A DNA stretch of 37,098 nt. It comes from an uncultured Faecalibacterium sp. (GTDB lineage: Bacteria; Bacillota; Clostridia; Oscillospirales; Ruminococcaceae). The notes below the pieces were generated by a model, which ran no database searches, was not told the origin of the DNA, and saw only the letters and a list, made by a program, of their open reading frames with translations. Location of the stretch: positions 1-37,098 of the forward strand of contig CAKSZF010000008.1 of the NCBI GenBank assembly GCA_934525405.1. The letters are read 5' to 3'. Positions 31,197 through 37,098 of the stretch are shown in pieces (the first letter of the stretch is position 1; every line of letters starts with the position of its first letter). Position numbers and translations under genes: made by a program.

Positions 31197-31258
31197 TGGT
31201 GGACCTAGAGGGATTCGAACCCTTGACCTCTCGGATGCGAACCGAACGCTCTCCCAGC
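31197..31258 (-). tRNA. Partial tRNA-Ala(CGC), 3' fragment at an integration junction
   Basis: Read on the minus strand it contains the right half of the D arm (GCTGGGAGAGC) and an anticodon arm with loop TTCGCAT (anticodon CGC). The variable loop AGGTC, T-arm GGGTTCGAATCCC, acceptor 3' strand TAGGTCC, discriminator A and an encoded CCA follow. The T at position 70 would form the G3-U70 pair diagnostic of alanine tRNAs. The 5' acceptor strand and left half of the D stem are absent; upstream sequence diverges at the D-loop. This is the duplicated 3' portion left by an element integrated in a tRNA gene, so it is not a functional tRNA here. Confidence 0.8.
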
Positions 31259-31512
31259 AGTCTCGCTTTTGTGCACACCTTATGCACTGCGAGAAAAGAA
31301 AAATCAACGTATATTCGTCCATATAAAACGACCTGCCATCCCAACGGCCTTTCTTGGTCGCAAGTATGGTCTCCAAGCCGCTGATTTTCAAGATGATGCA
31401 GTTTGGGGCGTAATATGGTTGGCGGACAAGTGAGCTACAGGCCCTTGAGATGTAACTCACATGGGGTTCAGATGTATCGCATCCTAATTTGCAATAAAAT
31501 ACGATGTACCGT
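31259..31512. other. Element end next to the tRNA junction
   Basis: Gene-free. It begins with nested inverted repeats, CTCGC/GCGAG (31262-31266 with 31289-31293) and GTGCA/TGCAC (31271-31275 with 31283-31287), directly at the tRNA junction, as expected for an integrase-binding attachment arm. The rest shows scattered short repeats only. Confidence 0.45.
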
Positions 31513-31557
31513 AAAAGCACAGCTTTCACTCGGAAGGAATGGAAGCTGCGCTTTTTA
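31513..31557 (+). terminator. Hairpin upstream of the vbhA-fic pair
   Basis: AAAAGCACAGCTTTC ... GGAAGCTGCGCTTTTT hairpin with a T-run. It closely resembles the hairpin after fic at 32473-32515, so similar terminators bracket the toxin-antitoxin operon. Confidence 0.65.
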
Positions 31558-31578
31558 CATTTGACAACAAGTTATAGA

Positions 31579-31607
31579 TTGACAATAGGACACATACACG
31601 ATAAACT
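31579..31607 (+). promoter_or_regulatory. vbhA-fic promoter
   Basis: TTGACA (31579-31584), 17 bases, TAAACT (31602-31607), with a second TTGACA at 31561. AAGGAGG of the vbhA gene follows at 31631. Confidence 0.6.
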
Positions 31608-31644
31608 TTATATAGTATTATGTAAATCAGAAGGAGGCCAAACC

Positions 31645-31833
31645 ATGAGCATTAAGTACACTACCCCTGCCCAGCATAAGAGCAACCTCCGCAATGTATA
31701 TGGCACCTTTGCCATTGAGGGTATGACCATCAGCAAAGATACGCGCAGCAACCTTGACCGCATTGGCAACGGTCAAGCCAGCTATCAGCAAATCGTGAAT
31801 GAACTGCGTGCAAAGTACGTGAAGAAGGGCTGA
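31645..31833 (+). CDS. VbhA-family antitoxin
   Basis: This 62-residue protein contains the class I Fic-inhibitory motif (S/T)xxxE(G/N) as TFAIEG (T21, E25) in the helix YGTFAIEGMTIS, preceded by a short helix. VbhA antitoxins insert that glutamate into the Fic ATP pocket and block AMP transfer. The ATG at 31645 has AAGGAGG 7 bases upstream; the longer upstream frame runs through the promoter. It lies two bases before the fic gene, as usual for this pair. Confidence 0.9.
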   Translation: MSIKYTTPAQHKSNLRNVYGTFAIEGMTISKDTRSNLDRIGNGQASYQQIVNELRAKYVKKG

Positions 31834-31835
31834 TT

Positions 31836-32441
31836 ATGTTCTCAAAGTATGATGTCTACACCACAGTGCAGTCCATGTACTGCTACCCGGATACGGATGT
31901 TCTGATCAACAAGCTGGACATCCGTGACAAGACAGAACTTAAACAGGCTGAAGAAGAATTTACGGCGGTAAAACAGATGGCTCTGTTGCAAGAGCCGATC
32001 AAAGGACGTTTTACCAAAACGCACCTGTTTCGAATTCATCGCTTCCTTTTTGAAGATGTGTACCCCTTTGCTGGGCACATCCGCAAAGAACAAATCAGCA
32101 AGGGAGATACGATGTTCTACCCACCAGACCTGATTGACCGAGAATTAGAGCGAGTGTTCAAAAACATCCACTCTAAGAAGCTGCTTACCGAGCAAGATGA
32201 AGAAAAGCGGATTCAGAATCTGTCACAAACGATGGCAGAACTGAACATCATTCATCCCTTCCGCGAGGGAAATGGCCGCAGCACCCGTGAATTGATTCGC
32301 TGCATGGCATTAGAATATGGACTGCACATCAACTGGGGCAACACCGACCGAGAAACTTTGATTAACGCTGCAATCGCTGCCGTAGATGATGATATGGCAT
32401 TCTGCGATGTTCTAAGGAAGTGCATCGAAGCAGAAAAATAA
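31836..32441 (+). CDS. Fic family toxin (adenylyltransferase)
   Basis: This 201-residue protein has the canonical Fic core HPFREGNGRSTR beginning at H140, with the catalytic histidine and the Mg/ATP-binding acidic residue and GNGR loop. The flap region near residue 90 includes ISKGDTMFYPP. Fic proteins of the VbhT group AMPylate targets such as gyrase and topoisomerase IV subunits. No C-terminal conjugal secretion domain is fused, so it works inside the host cell, probably as a maintenance module of the integrative element. Confidence 0.93.
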   Translation: MFSKYDVYTTVQSMYCYPDTDVLINKLDIRDKTELKQAEEEFTAVKQMALLQEPIKGRFTKTHLFRIHRFLFEDVYPFAGHIRKEQISKGDTMFYPPDLIDRELERVFKNIHSKKLLTEQDEEKRIQNLSQTMAELNIIHPFREGNGRSTRELIRCMALEYGLHINWGNTDRETLINAAIAAVDDDMAFCDVLRKCIEAEK

Positions 32442-32472
32442 ATAGTGATGGTCTGACGCACAAATTAGAAGC

Positions 32473-32515
32473 AAAGCGCAACTTCTACTCTGAATGAATA
32501 GAAGCTGCGCTTTTA
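32473..32515 (+). terminator. Hairpin terminator after fic
   Basis: AAAGCGCAACTTCTA ... TAGAAGCTGCGCTTTT hairpin followed by a T-run; related to the hairpin at 31513-31557. Confidence 0.75.
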
Positions 32516-32551
32516 TTTTTACCCACAAAACATTTCAAAAGGAGGATGCCT

Positions 32552-32806
32552 ATGGATAAAGACTTTATGCTGAACTACTACGACAAAATGGTACGTCCTA
32601 TATGGACGGAACTGATGAAAACACCTCGCTACCAGCGGGCTGCCTGTGAGCGCGACAAAATTGAACGTGAGTTCCGGCGGCTGTTGGATGAAAAGCTGGG
32701 GCGGAAGTATCTTGAACTGGATGATGCACTGTTCCGGGTGATGGATGACATCGCAGAAGCCATGTATATGAAAGGTGCCGCAGACCGTGAGATGATGATC
32801 CGTTAA
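32552..32806 (+). CDS. Hypothetical protein of the integrative element
   Basis: This 84-residue protein is highly charged and predicted helical (MDKDFMLNYYDKMVRPIWTE and so on). No family was identified with confidence. The start at 32552 is set by AAGGAGG 8 bases upstream; the ATG at 32546 is too close to it. Its stop overlaps the start of the next gene by one base, so it is cotranscribed with the YodL-domain gene. Confidence 0.6.
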   Translation: MDKDFMLNYYDKMVRPIWTELMKTPRYQRAACERDKIEREFRRLLDEKLGRKYLELDDALFRVMDDIAEAMYMKGAADREMMIR

Positions 32807-33267
32807 TGAAGCAATTCCAGCAAAGCGGGCACGACTGCTATCTGGTTATGCAGCTGCATCAGGATGCAGACCCTGCGCTCCGATTTGCTGCCATGCGCTA
32901 TCTGAATAAGCAGAACACGGCTCCGTCCGTTGAGAATTACGAGATCCTGTACCGGGGCAATCTCCCGGAAGGAAAGCGCAGCGTTCCGCAAGCAGAACTG
33001 CTGGAACAACTGTACCAGAAATTCAACTTCGCCCGCCCGACGGATTACCATGGGCACAGCCTGTCGGTCAGCGATGTGATCATGCTGAATCAGGATGGGA
33101 AAATCTCGGCGCATTATGTGGACAGCATCGGCTTCAAGGAACTGCCGGGGTTTCTGGATAAAAAGCAGGAGCGCTCTTCTGTTCTGCAAACTCTCAAGGA
33201 GAAGTGCGATGCCCCGGAGTGCAATCCCACCGTCTGCCGGAAAGTGAGGGCTGAACATGAACTTTAA
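32806..33267 (+). CDS. YodL domain-containing protein
   Basis: This 153-residue protein contains the YodL region: YEILYRGNLPEGKRS (about 45-59), then ELLEQLYQKFNFARPTDYHGHSLSVSDVIMLNQDGKISAHYVDSIGFKELPGF spanning about 64-119. The GHSLSVSDV and HYVDSIGF segments are diagnostic. YodL proteins are typical cargo of Clostridia integrative and conjugative elements; the function is unknown, possibly DNA handling. It overlaps both neighbours (one base upstream, 11 downstream), indicating a tight operon. Confidence 0.85.
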   Translation: MKQFQQSGHDCYLVMQLHQDADPALRFAAMRYLNKQNTAPSVENYEILYRGNLPEGKRSVPQAELLEQLYQKFNFARPTDYHGHSLSVSDVIMLNQDGKISAHYVDSIGFKELPGFLDKKQERSSVLQTLKEKCDAPECNPTVCRKVRAEHEL

Positions 33268-33460
33268 CCATGAGGAACTGATGCTGATGATGCTCTACAA
33301 CACCGGCACCCGGCTGGGGCTTATCCACGAACTGCGGCTGATGCAGTGCTACCTGATGCCGGACGAAACTGCCCTGCGGGAGTTGTCGGAGAGTGTTATC
33401 GAAAAGCTGAAACTGCTGACCGATGCCGAGTTTGCCGAACTGGAATTTCCCCCGGACTGA
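33257..33460 (+). CDS. Transposon-transfer assisting family protein
   Basis: This 67-residue, predominantly helical protein fits the small transposon-transfer assisting family found in Clostridia conjugative elements (MNFNHEELMLMMLYNTGTR ... LTDAEFAELEF). The N-terminal NHEE and NTGTR segments are the clearest matches. It overlaps the YodL gene by 11 bases, with GGGCTG as a weak ribosome binding site, suggesting translational coupling. Confidence 0.7.
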   Translation: MNFNHEELMLMMLYNTGTRLGLIHELRLMQCYLMPDETALRELSESVIEKLKLLTDAEFAELEFPPD

Positions 33461-33493
33461 TCTTTGCTGCCTGCGGGCGGCGTACATAAGCTC

Positions 33494-33545
33494 TTTTACA
33501 ATGCCGTTCAGTGTGGTATACTGAACTCGACAACTCGGAATTGTA
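33494..33545 (+). promoter_or_regulatory. Promoter with conserved initial transcribed motif (copy C)
   Basis: TTTTAC (33494-33499), 17 bases, extended -10 TGGTATACT (TATACT 33517-33522), then CGACAACTCGGAA. Best-formed member of the element set seen at 411-443 and 5437-5470. Confidence 0.7.
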
Positions 33546-33567
33546 TCAGCGTAAGGAGAACAATATC

Positions 33568-34044
33568 ATGCTCAGAACAATTCGTAAAAAGAAAAATGAA
33601 ATCAGCACCGACGCAGCAAAGACTCTTTTGCAGTCCAGCCGACGTGGCGTTCTTGCCGTAAATGGAAATGACGGATATCCCTATGCAATTCCTATCAACT
33701 ATGTCTACGATGACGATGCACAGAAAATTTATTTTCATGGAGCACGTGCAGGCCATAAAGTAGATGCACTGCGTGCCTGTGACAAAGTATGTTTCACGGT
33801 ATATGGAAATGAAACCATCAAAGAAGAAGATTGGGCACCGTTTGTGCAGAGCGTTGTGGTATTCGGCAGATGTCACCTCGTAGAATCTGGTGCAAGAGCA
33901 ACAACTCTGTTAAAACGATTTGCAATGAAATACTATCCCAGCGAACAGTTAGTTGATGAGGAAATTGCCCATGCAGGAAAGGCTGTGCAAATTTTTGAAA
34001 TAGAAATGGAGTACCTCAGCGGCAAGGAAATACAGGAACGATAA
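33568..34044 (+). CDS. Pyridoxamine 5'-phosphate oxidase family (NimA-like) flavoprotein
   Basis: This 158-residue protein has a split-barrel flavin-binding fold of the PPOx/NimA group: RRGVLAVNGNDGYPYAIPINYVYDDDA (about 26-52), FHGARAGHKVDALRACDKVCFTVYG (about 57-81), then WAPFVQSVVVFGRC. It binds FMN or a related flavin and probably reduces small electrophiles such as nitroimidazoles. The start is at 33568 with AAGGAG 9 bases upstream; the longer frame passes through the promoter. It is a cargo gene between element operons and may share a transcript with the ArsC-like gene. Confidence 0.85.
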   Translation: MLRTIRKKKNEISTDAAKTLLQSSRRGVLAVNGNDGYPYAIPINYVYDDDAQKIYFHGARAGHKVDALRACDKVCFTVYGNETIKEEDWAPFVQSVVVFGRCHLVESGARATTLLKRFAMKYYPSEQLVDEEIAHAGKAVQIFEIEMEYLSGKEIQER

Positions 34045-34073
34045 ATTCTCGTTTGTGGAGAAGGAACACCTAT

Positions 34074-34484
34074 ATGTCAAAACCCAAAATCGCCTTTATC
34101 TGTGTCCATAATTCCTGCCGCAGTCAGATTGCCGAAGCCTTTGGCAAGGTACTGGCCGCAGATGTGTTTGAAAGCTACTCGGCTGGAACCGAAACCAAAC
34201 CGCAGATCAATCAGGATGCTGTGCGCCTGATGAAAGAACTATATGGCATCGACATGGAAAAGACACAGTATTCCAAGCTGATTTCTGCAATTCCAAAGCC
34301 GGATATCGCTATTTCCATGGGCTGCAATGTCAGCTGCCCGTTCATTGGCAGACCTTTTGATGAGAATTGGGGTCTGGATGACCCTACCGGAAAAAGCGAT
34401 GATGAATTCAAAGCAGTCATAGAGCAGATTCGTCAGAACGTTCTTGCTTTGAAATCGAAACTTTACGATGGTTCCAGTTTTTGA
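34074..34484 (+). CDS. ArsC-like low-molecular-weight phosphatase (arsenate reductase family)
   Basis: This 136-residue protein has the LMW-PTPase P-loop CVHNSCRS (C10 to S17) and, further on, MGCNVSCPF (C84 and C88), matching thioredoxin-coupled arsenate reductases that shuttle a disulfide through a redox helix. The Asp-Pro dipeptide in GLDDPTGKS is the general acid site. It could reduce arsenate or act as a phosphotyrosine phosphatase; no arsenite pump or ArsR gene is nearby. ATG 34074 has GGAGAAGG about 8 bases upstream. It lies 29 bases after the PPOx gene and before a terminator. Confidence 0.85.
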   Translation: MSKPKIAFICVHNSCRSQIAEAFGKVLAADVFESYSAGTETKPQINQDAVRLMKELYGIDMEKTQYSKLISAIPKPDIAISMGCNVSCPFIGRPFDENWGLDDPTGKSDDEFKAVIEQIRQNVLALKSKLYDGSSF

Positions 34485-34513
34485 AACCCTCAAAAATATG
34501 GTCTTGATTCCAT

Positions 34514-34548
34514 AAGCGAGTGACCTGAAAAGGCCGCTCGCTTTTTTG
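34514..34548 (+). terminator. Terminator after the ArsC-like gene
   Basis: AAGCGAG/CTCGCTT stem (34514-34520 with 34537-34543) with an inner AGGT-type pairing and a T6 tail. It isolates the cargo genes from the giant gene. Confidence 0.8.
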
Positions 34549-34577
34549 TTTACCACGAACTTGAAGGGGGGAACGCT

Positions 34578-35978
34578 ATGACAAACAAAACTGAAGAATA
34601 CCTTGCCCTTGCCCAGCGCACAGCCAACGGTTTGACCCGGTACTGGGAAAGCTGGACGGACTACCTGACAACCGCATCCCGGCTGTACAAGTACCCTTTT
34701 GCAGACCAGCTGATGATCTACGCCCAGCGCCCGGATGCCACCGCCTGCGCCGACTACGATGTTTGGAACAACCGGATGAACCGCTATGTGCGCCGGGGTG
34801 CCAAGGGCATCGCCCTGCTGGACGAATCCAGCGGATTTCCTCGGCTGCACTATGTCTTTGATGTGAGCGATACCGGGGTTCGGCGCAATTCCCGTGACCC
34901 GGAGGTGTGGCAGCTCAACGATGACCTGTTCCTGCCGGTATCGGAAATGCTGGCGCAGGAATACGGCATTCACCATGAACGGCTCAGCCAGCAGATTGCG
35001 GACATTGCCGGAAAGCTGGCAGAATCCTACTGGGACAACAACAGCACAGACATCCTCGCCATCGTTGACGGTTCGTTCCTGATGGATTATGATGATGCCG
35101 GACAGGAACTCCAGTTCAAGAGTGCCGCCGTAATCAGCATCATGTACACCATTTTGGAACGGTGCGGTTTTGAACCAGAGGGTTATTTTGACCGGGACGA
35201 TTTTCAGGCAATTTACGATTTTTCGACCCCGGATGCTATCTATGCACTGGGTATGGCGGTCAGCGATTGCAGCCGTGATGTGCTGCGGAATATCGAGCGT
35301 ACCGTCAAAACCACCATCCGTCGCCGCAATGTAGAAAGGAGCCAGCATGAATATGAAAAACAGGAACGTGACCTACTCGACCATCGGGGATTACCAGCTC
35401 CCGAACCTGACCCTCAGCCAGCCGAAGATTCCGTTGGGCAAGTACGGCAGGATGCGCCGGAACTATCTGAAGCAGCATCACCCGGTGCTGTACAACTCGA
35501 TGCTCCTGAACGGAACGCTGTACCCGCATCTGATGGAGCTGGAGCAGACGGCAGAGAGCCGGATGCAGCAGATGATGACCGAACTGCTGAAGCAGAACCC
35601 AGCCCCGGACAAGGAGAAGAACCAGATGAGCTGGGTGAGGCACATGAACAGTCTGAAAGCGCAGGCAGAGGAACTGGTGATGACGGAGCTGATCTACAGC
35701 TAAGTTTTCTGGATGCGAACATCCCCACCGAAGCCCAGCAAATCGAAAAAATCGACCAAGCGGAGAGCAAAAAATGCCCTCCGCTTTTGTTTTGTCGCAG
35801 GCTGAAATCGAGAACGAACTGCGTAAGCATGGTTCTGGGTTTGCAGGTGGCAAGCAACGCATTATGGCACTGTACCAGACCCAGCCAGACCGAAAACTCC
35901 GTGCCAAGGCGTTGGCAAAGGAGTACGGCATTGGTAGGCATTCCCACGATTTTCTGGACGGAAGCCGGGGCTTTGTGA
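34578..35978 (+). CDS. Giant element helicase/methylase, N-terminal part (ArdC-like), frameshifted end
   Basis: The first 260 residues (MTNKTEEYLALAQRTANGL, YPFADQLMIYAQRP, YVRRGAKGIALL) form the ArdC-like N-terminal domain found at the start of the 2,500-3,000-residue helicase/N6-methylase proteins of Clostridia conjugative elements. A low-complexity Asp/Glu/Pro/Ala linker follows (about 265-385), ending LQLSFLDANIPTEAQQIE. After the A6 tract at 35769-35774 the true sequence continues in another frame; residues past about 400 to the stop at 35978 are out-of-frame noise. GAAGGGGGG lies upstream of the ATG. A complete TnpV gene overlaps the linker. Confidence 0.75.
   Translation: MTNKTEEYLALAQRTANGLTRYWESWTDYLTTASRLYKYPFADQLMIYAQRPDATACADYDVWNNRMNRYVRRGAKGIALLDESSGFPRLHYVFDVSDTGVRRNSRDPEVWQLNDDLFLPVSEMLAQEYGIHHERLSQQIADIAGKLAESYWDNNSTDILAIVDGSFLMDYDDAGQELQFKSAAVISIMYTILERCGFEPEGYFDRDDFQAIYDFSTPDAIYALGMAVSDCSRDVLRNIERTVKTTIRRRNVERSQHEYEKQERDLLDHRGLPAPEPDPQPAEDSVGQVRQDAPELSEAASPGAVQLDAPERNAVPASDGAGADGREPDAADDDRTAEAEPSPGQGEEPDELGEAHEQSESAGRGTGDDGADLQLSFLDANIPTEAQQIEKIDQAESKKCPPLLFCRRLKSRTNCVSMVLGLQVASNALWHCTRPSQTENSVPRRWQRSTALVGIPTIFWTEAGAL
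35347..35703 (+). CDS. TnpV protein, fully nested in another frame of the giant gene
   Basis: This 118-residue protein fits the TnpV family: ITY-like start (VTYSTIGDYQLPNLTL), PLGKYGRMRRNYLKQHHPVLYNSMLLNGTLYPHL across about 29-63, WVRHMNSLKAQAEE and the hallmark ending TELIYS. It has its own AAAGGAG ribosome binding site 6-7 bases before the ATG. All 357 bases lie inside the giant gene, in the +1 frame relative to it, exactly over that protein's low-complexity linker. TnpV is a conserved but unexplained component of Clostridia transposons. Confidence 0.82.
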   Translation: MNMKNRNVTYSTIGDYQLPNLTLSQPKIPLGKYGRMRRNYLKQHHPVLYNSMLLNGTLYPHLMELEQTAESRMQQMMTELLKQNPAPDKEKNQMSWVRHMNSLKAQAEELVMTELIYS

Positions 35979-37098
35979 ATCACGACTGGAAGGGTCTGGA
36001 ATTTGACCATTACCCCGACCACCAGAAAATCACCCTGAAATGGGCGCAGGTGGAAAAGTATATCGACCTGATGATCCAGTCCGACCGCTACCTGACGGAT
36101 GAAGACAAGGAGCAGTGTACCACTGTACAGGAAGAAAACGGCTACAAAGTCGGTGACGATGTAATGGTTGATTTGCCCACTGGAACCATCGAGGGCACCA
36201 TTGGCTATATCGGCGAAACGGATGTTCGCATCGACACCAGCGCACACGGACAGTCGTGGGATAACGAAGTTATCAACAAACGACAATTCGAGGACGGTCT
36301 GCGGCAGAATGAACCTAGCCAGCGTGTGGATGAAATGCTGGCGCAGGCAGAAACCATCTACAAGGAATCCGAGGTGCCGGAATATGAGCGTTTTTCTGTC
36401 CGCGAAGTGGTCGGAGGTACGTCCCCACTTTTTGCTATCTGGGATGATCTCAATGAGGGCTACTATGCAAATGACAACGGAATGGCGCAATTTCCAGACA
36501 AGGAGCAGGCCGAATCCTATTGCACCGCTTTGAAAAAAGAGACGGATGAACGAACCGCCGCCGATTGGCTTGCAGTGGAAAAGGCAAAGTTTTTGGCGGA
36601 AAATGAACCTGTTCTCGCTCTCCCAAAAGAGCGTGATTACCGTGTGGGCGATACAATCCGTCTGGACGGTAAGGATTTTACGGTCGAAACTGTCGGAACT
36701 CTGAACATCCAGCTTCGTGACCTGGATGAGGTCTATCCGGTTGCCCGCTCGGAAAGCAAGGAAAATCTGGAACGGCTGCTGCGCCAGCCGGGCAACATCC
36801 ATCTGCACAACCTGACTGTCAATCTCACTCCTACGCCGGAGCCTGCCGGAAATTTCCACATCACGGACGACCATCTGGGTGAGGGCGGCGCAAAGCTGAA
36901 ATATGCGAGAAATATCGAAGCCATCCGTACCCTGTTCAAGCTGGAAGAGGAGCACCGGGGTGCCACCGCCGAGGAGCAACAGGTGCTTTCCCAGTATGTG
37001 GGCTGGGGCGGTCTGGCAGACGCTTTTGACCCCAACAAGGACGGCTGGGCAAAAGAGTACACCGAACTGAAAGGGCTGCTCTCCGAGGATGAGTATGC
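35774..37098 (+). CDS. Giant element helicase/methylase, downstream part (runs off the window)
   Basis: This frame stays open to the window end for 441 codons. It continues MPSAFVLSQAEIENELRKHG, through an LPD/DUF-type region (KVGDDVMVDLPTGTIEGTIGYIG near 118-140, RVGDTIRLDGKDFTVETVG near 288-306), to HITDDHLGEGGAKLKYARN and QYVGWGGLADAFDPNKDGW near 410-428, the signature that opens the N6-methylase domain. Adding one A to the A6 tract at 35769-35774 would fuse it to the upstream ArdC part without interruption. The ATG at 35774 has no clear ribosome binding site. The real product is probably one giant protein or a frameshift product; the 3' end lies outside. Confidence 0.8.
   Translation, partial: MPSAFVLSQAEIENELRKHGSGFAGGKQRIMALYQTQPDRKLRAKALAKEYGIGRHSHDFLDGSRGFVNHDWKGLEFDHYPDHQKITLKWAQVEKYIDLMIQSDRYLTDEDKEQCTTVQEENGYKVGDDVMVDLPTGTIEGTIGYIGETDVRIDTSAHGQSWDNEVINKRQFEDGLRQNEPSQRVDEMLAQAETIYKESEVPEYERFSVREVVGGTSPLFAIWDDLNEGYYANDNGMAQFPDKEQAESYCTALKKETDERTAADWLAVEKAKFLAENEPVLALPKERDYRVGDTIRLDGKDFTVETVGTLNIQLRDLDEVYPVARSESKENLERLLRQPGNIHLHNLTVNLTPTPEPAGNFHITDDHLGEGGAKLKYARNIEAIRTLFKLEEEHRGATAEEQQVLSQYVGWGGLADAFDPNKDGWAKEYTELKGLLSEDEY

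Noticed and set aside
31197..31258. Functional tRNA gene
   Set aside because: The 5' acceptor strand and left half of the D stem are missing, so no cloverleaf can form from this sequence alone.
31126..31384. Short plus-strand frames over the tRNA fragment (GIRTLDLSDANRTL-type translation)
   Set aside because: This is the familiar false protein made by reading antisense through a tRNA 3' end; the tRNA structure explains the sequence.
34239..36979. Long minus-strand frames opposite the element genes
   Set aside because: They run antisense to ArsC-like, ArdC, TnpV and methylase sequences that carry conserved motifs, and have no motifs or ribosome binding sites of their own.
1..37098. CRISPR array or prophage structural genes
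   Set aside because: No regularly spaced short repeats, cas genes, capsid, tail or terminase sequences were seen. The only mobile features are the recombinase and the conjugative-element genes at the right end.

Overview
The window most resembles a chromosome segment from Faecalibacterium or a close gut relative in Oscillospiraceae. Coding regions are GC-rich, promoters have Clostridia-type -35/-10 boxes, and gene content includes TRAP transport, YesM/YesN-type two-component genes, EFR1-type ferrodoxin, YoaP and RNHCP proteins, and a Clostridia-type integrative element encoding TnpV, YodL and a very long helicase/methylase. The assignment rests on gene content and style; no 16S gene is present.

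Positions 1-6300 are a mosaic. Two small genes precede a selenium/sulfur cassette (DUF3343, TusA-like and YedE-like genes on the minus strand, with a divergent LysR regulator). An 89-bp direct repeat containing a long hairpin flanks the cassette. Next come nnrE, a Gfo/Idh/MocA oxidoreductase and an AT-rich CPBP membrane protease. The oxidoreductase tail and the promoter after it recur as a remnant near position 340, so a block of about 5 kb lies between direct repeats.

Positions 6400-13470 hold accessory metabolism: an EFR1 flavodoxin/ferredoxin, a cyclase-family hydrolase with a structured leader joined to a YbaK deacylase, a ZIP metal transporter, one intact and one truncated methyltransferase, and minus-strand SLC13 and AEC carboxylate/anion transporters. 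DtxR-like palindromes lie around the ZIP and methyltransferase genes. Positions 13470-14370 have no intact gene but hold a minus-strand T-box leader, apparently tryptophan-specific, with no aminoacyl-tRNA synthetase or amino-acid gene after it, and a perfect 19-bp palindrome sitting in its expected terminator.

Positions 14370-26300 are a solute sensing and uptake region. A minus-strand TRAP operon (dctP-dctQ-dctM) is followed by a second dctP beyond a terminator and lies downstream of a YesM/YesN two-component pair. Divergently, a lipoprotein joins a solute-binding domain to a 5'-nucleotidase-C-like domain and abuts a large hybrid histidine kinase with two receiver domains.

Positions 26400-29040 carry a TetR regulator with a clear operator and then an RNHCP / YoaP-acetyltransferase / GNAT operon whose leader can form a pseudoknot. 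From 29390 to the end the window is mobile: a large serine recombinase, a 3' fragment of tRNA-Ala(CGC) marking an integration junction, a VbhA-Fic toxin-antitoxin pair, YodL and transposon-transfer-assisting genes, a flavin-binding PPOx protein, an ArsC-like phosphatase, and the start of a giant ArdC/methylase/helicase gene. That gene is broken or recoded at an A6 tract, and a complete TnpV gene with its own ribosome binding site lies inside it in another frame.
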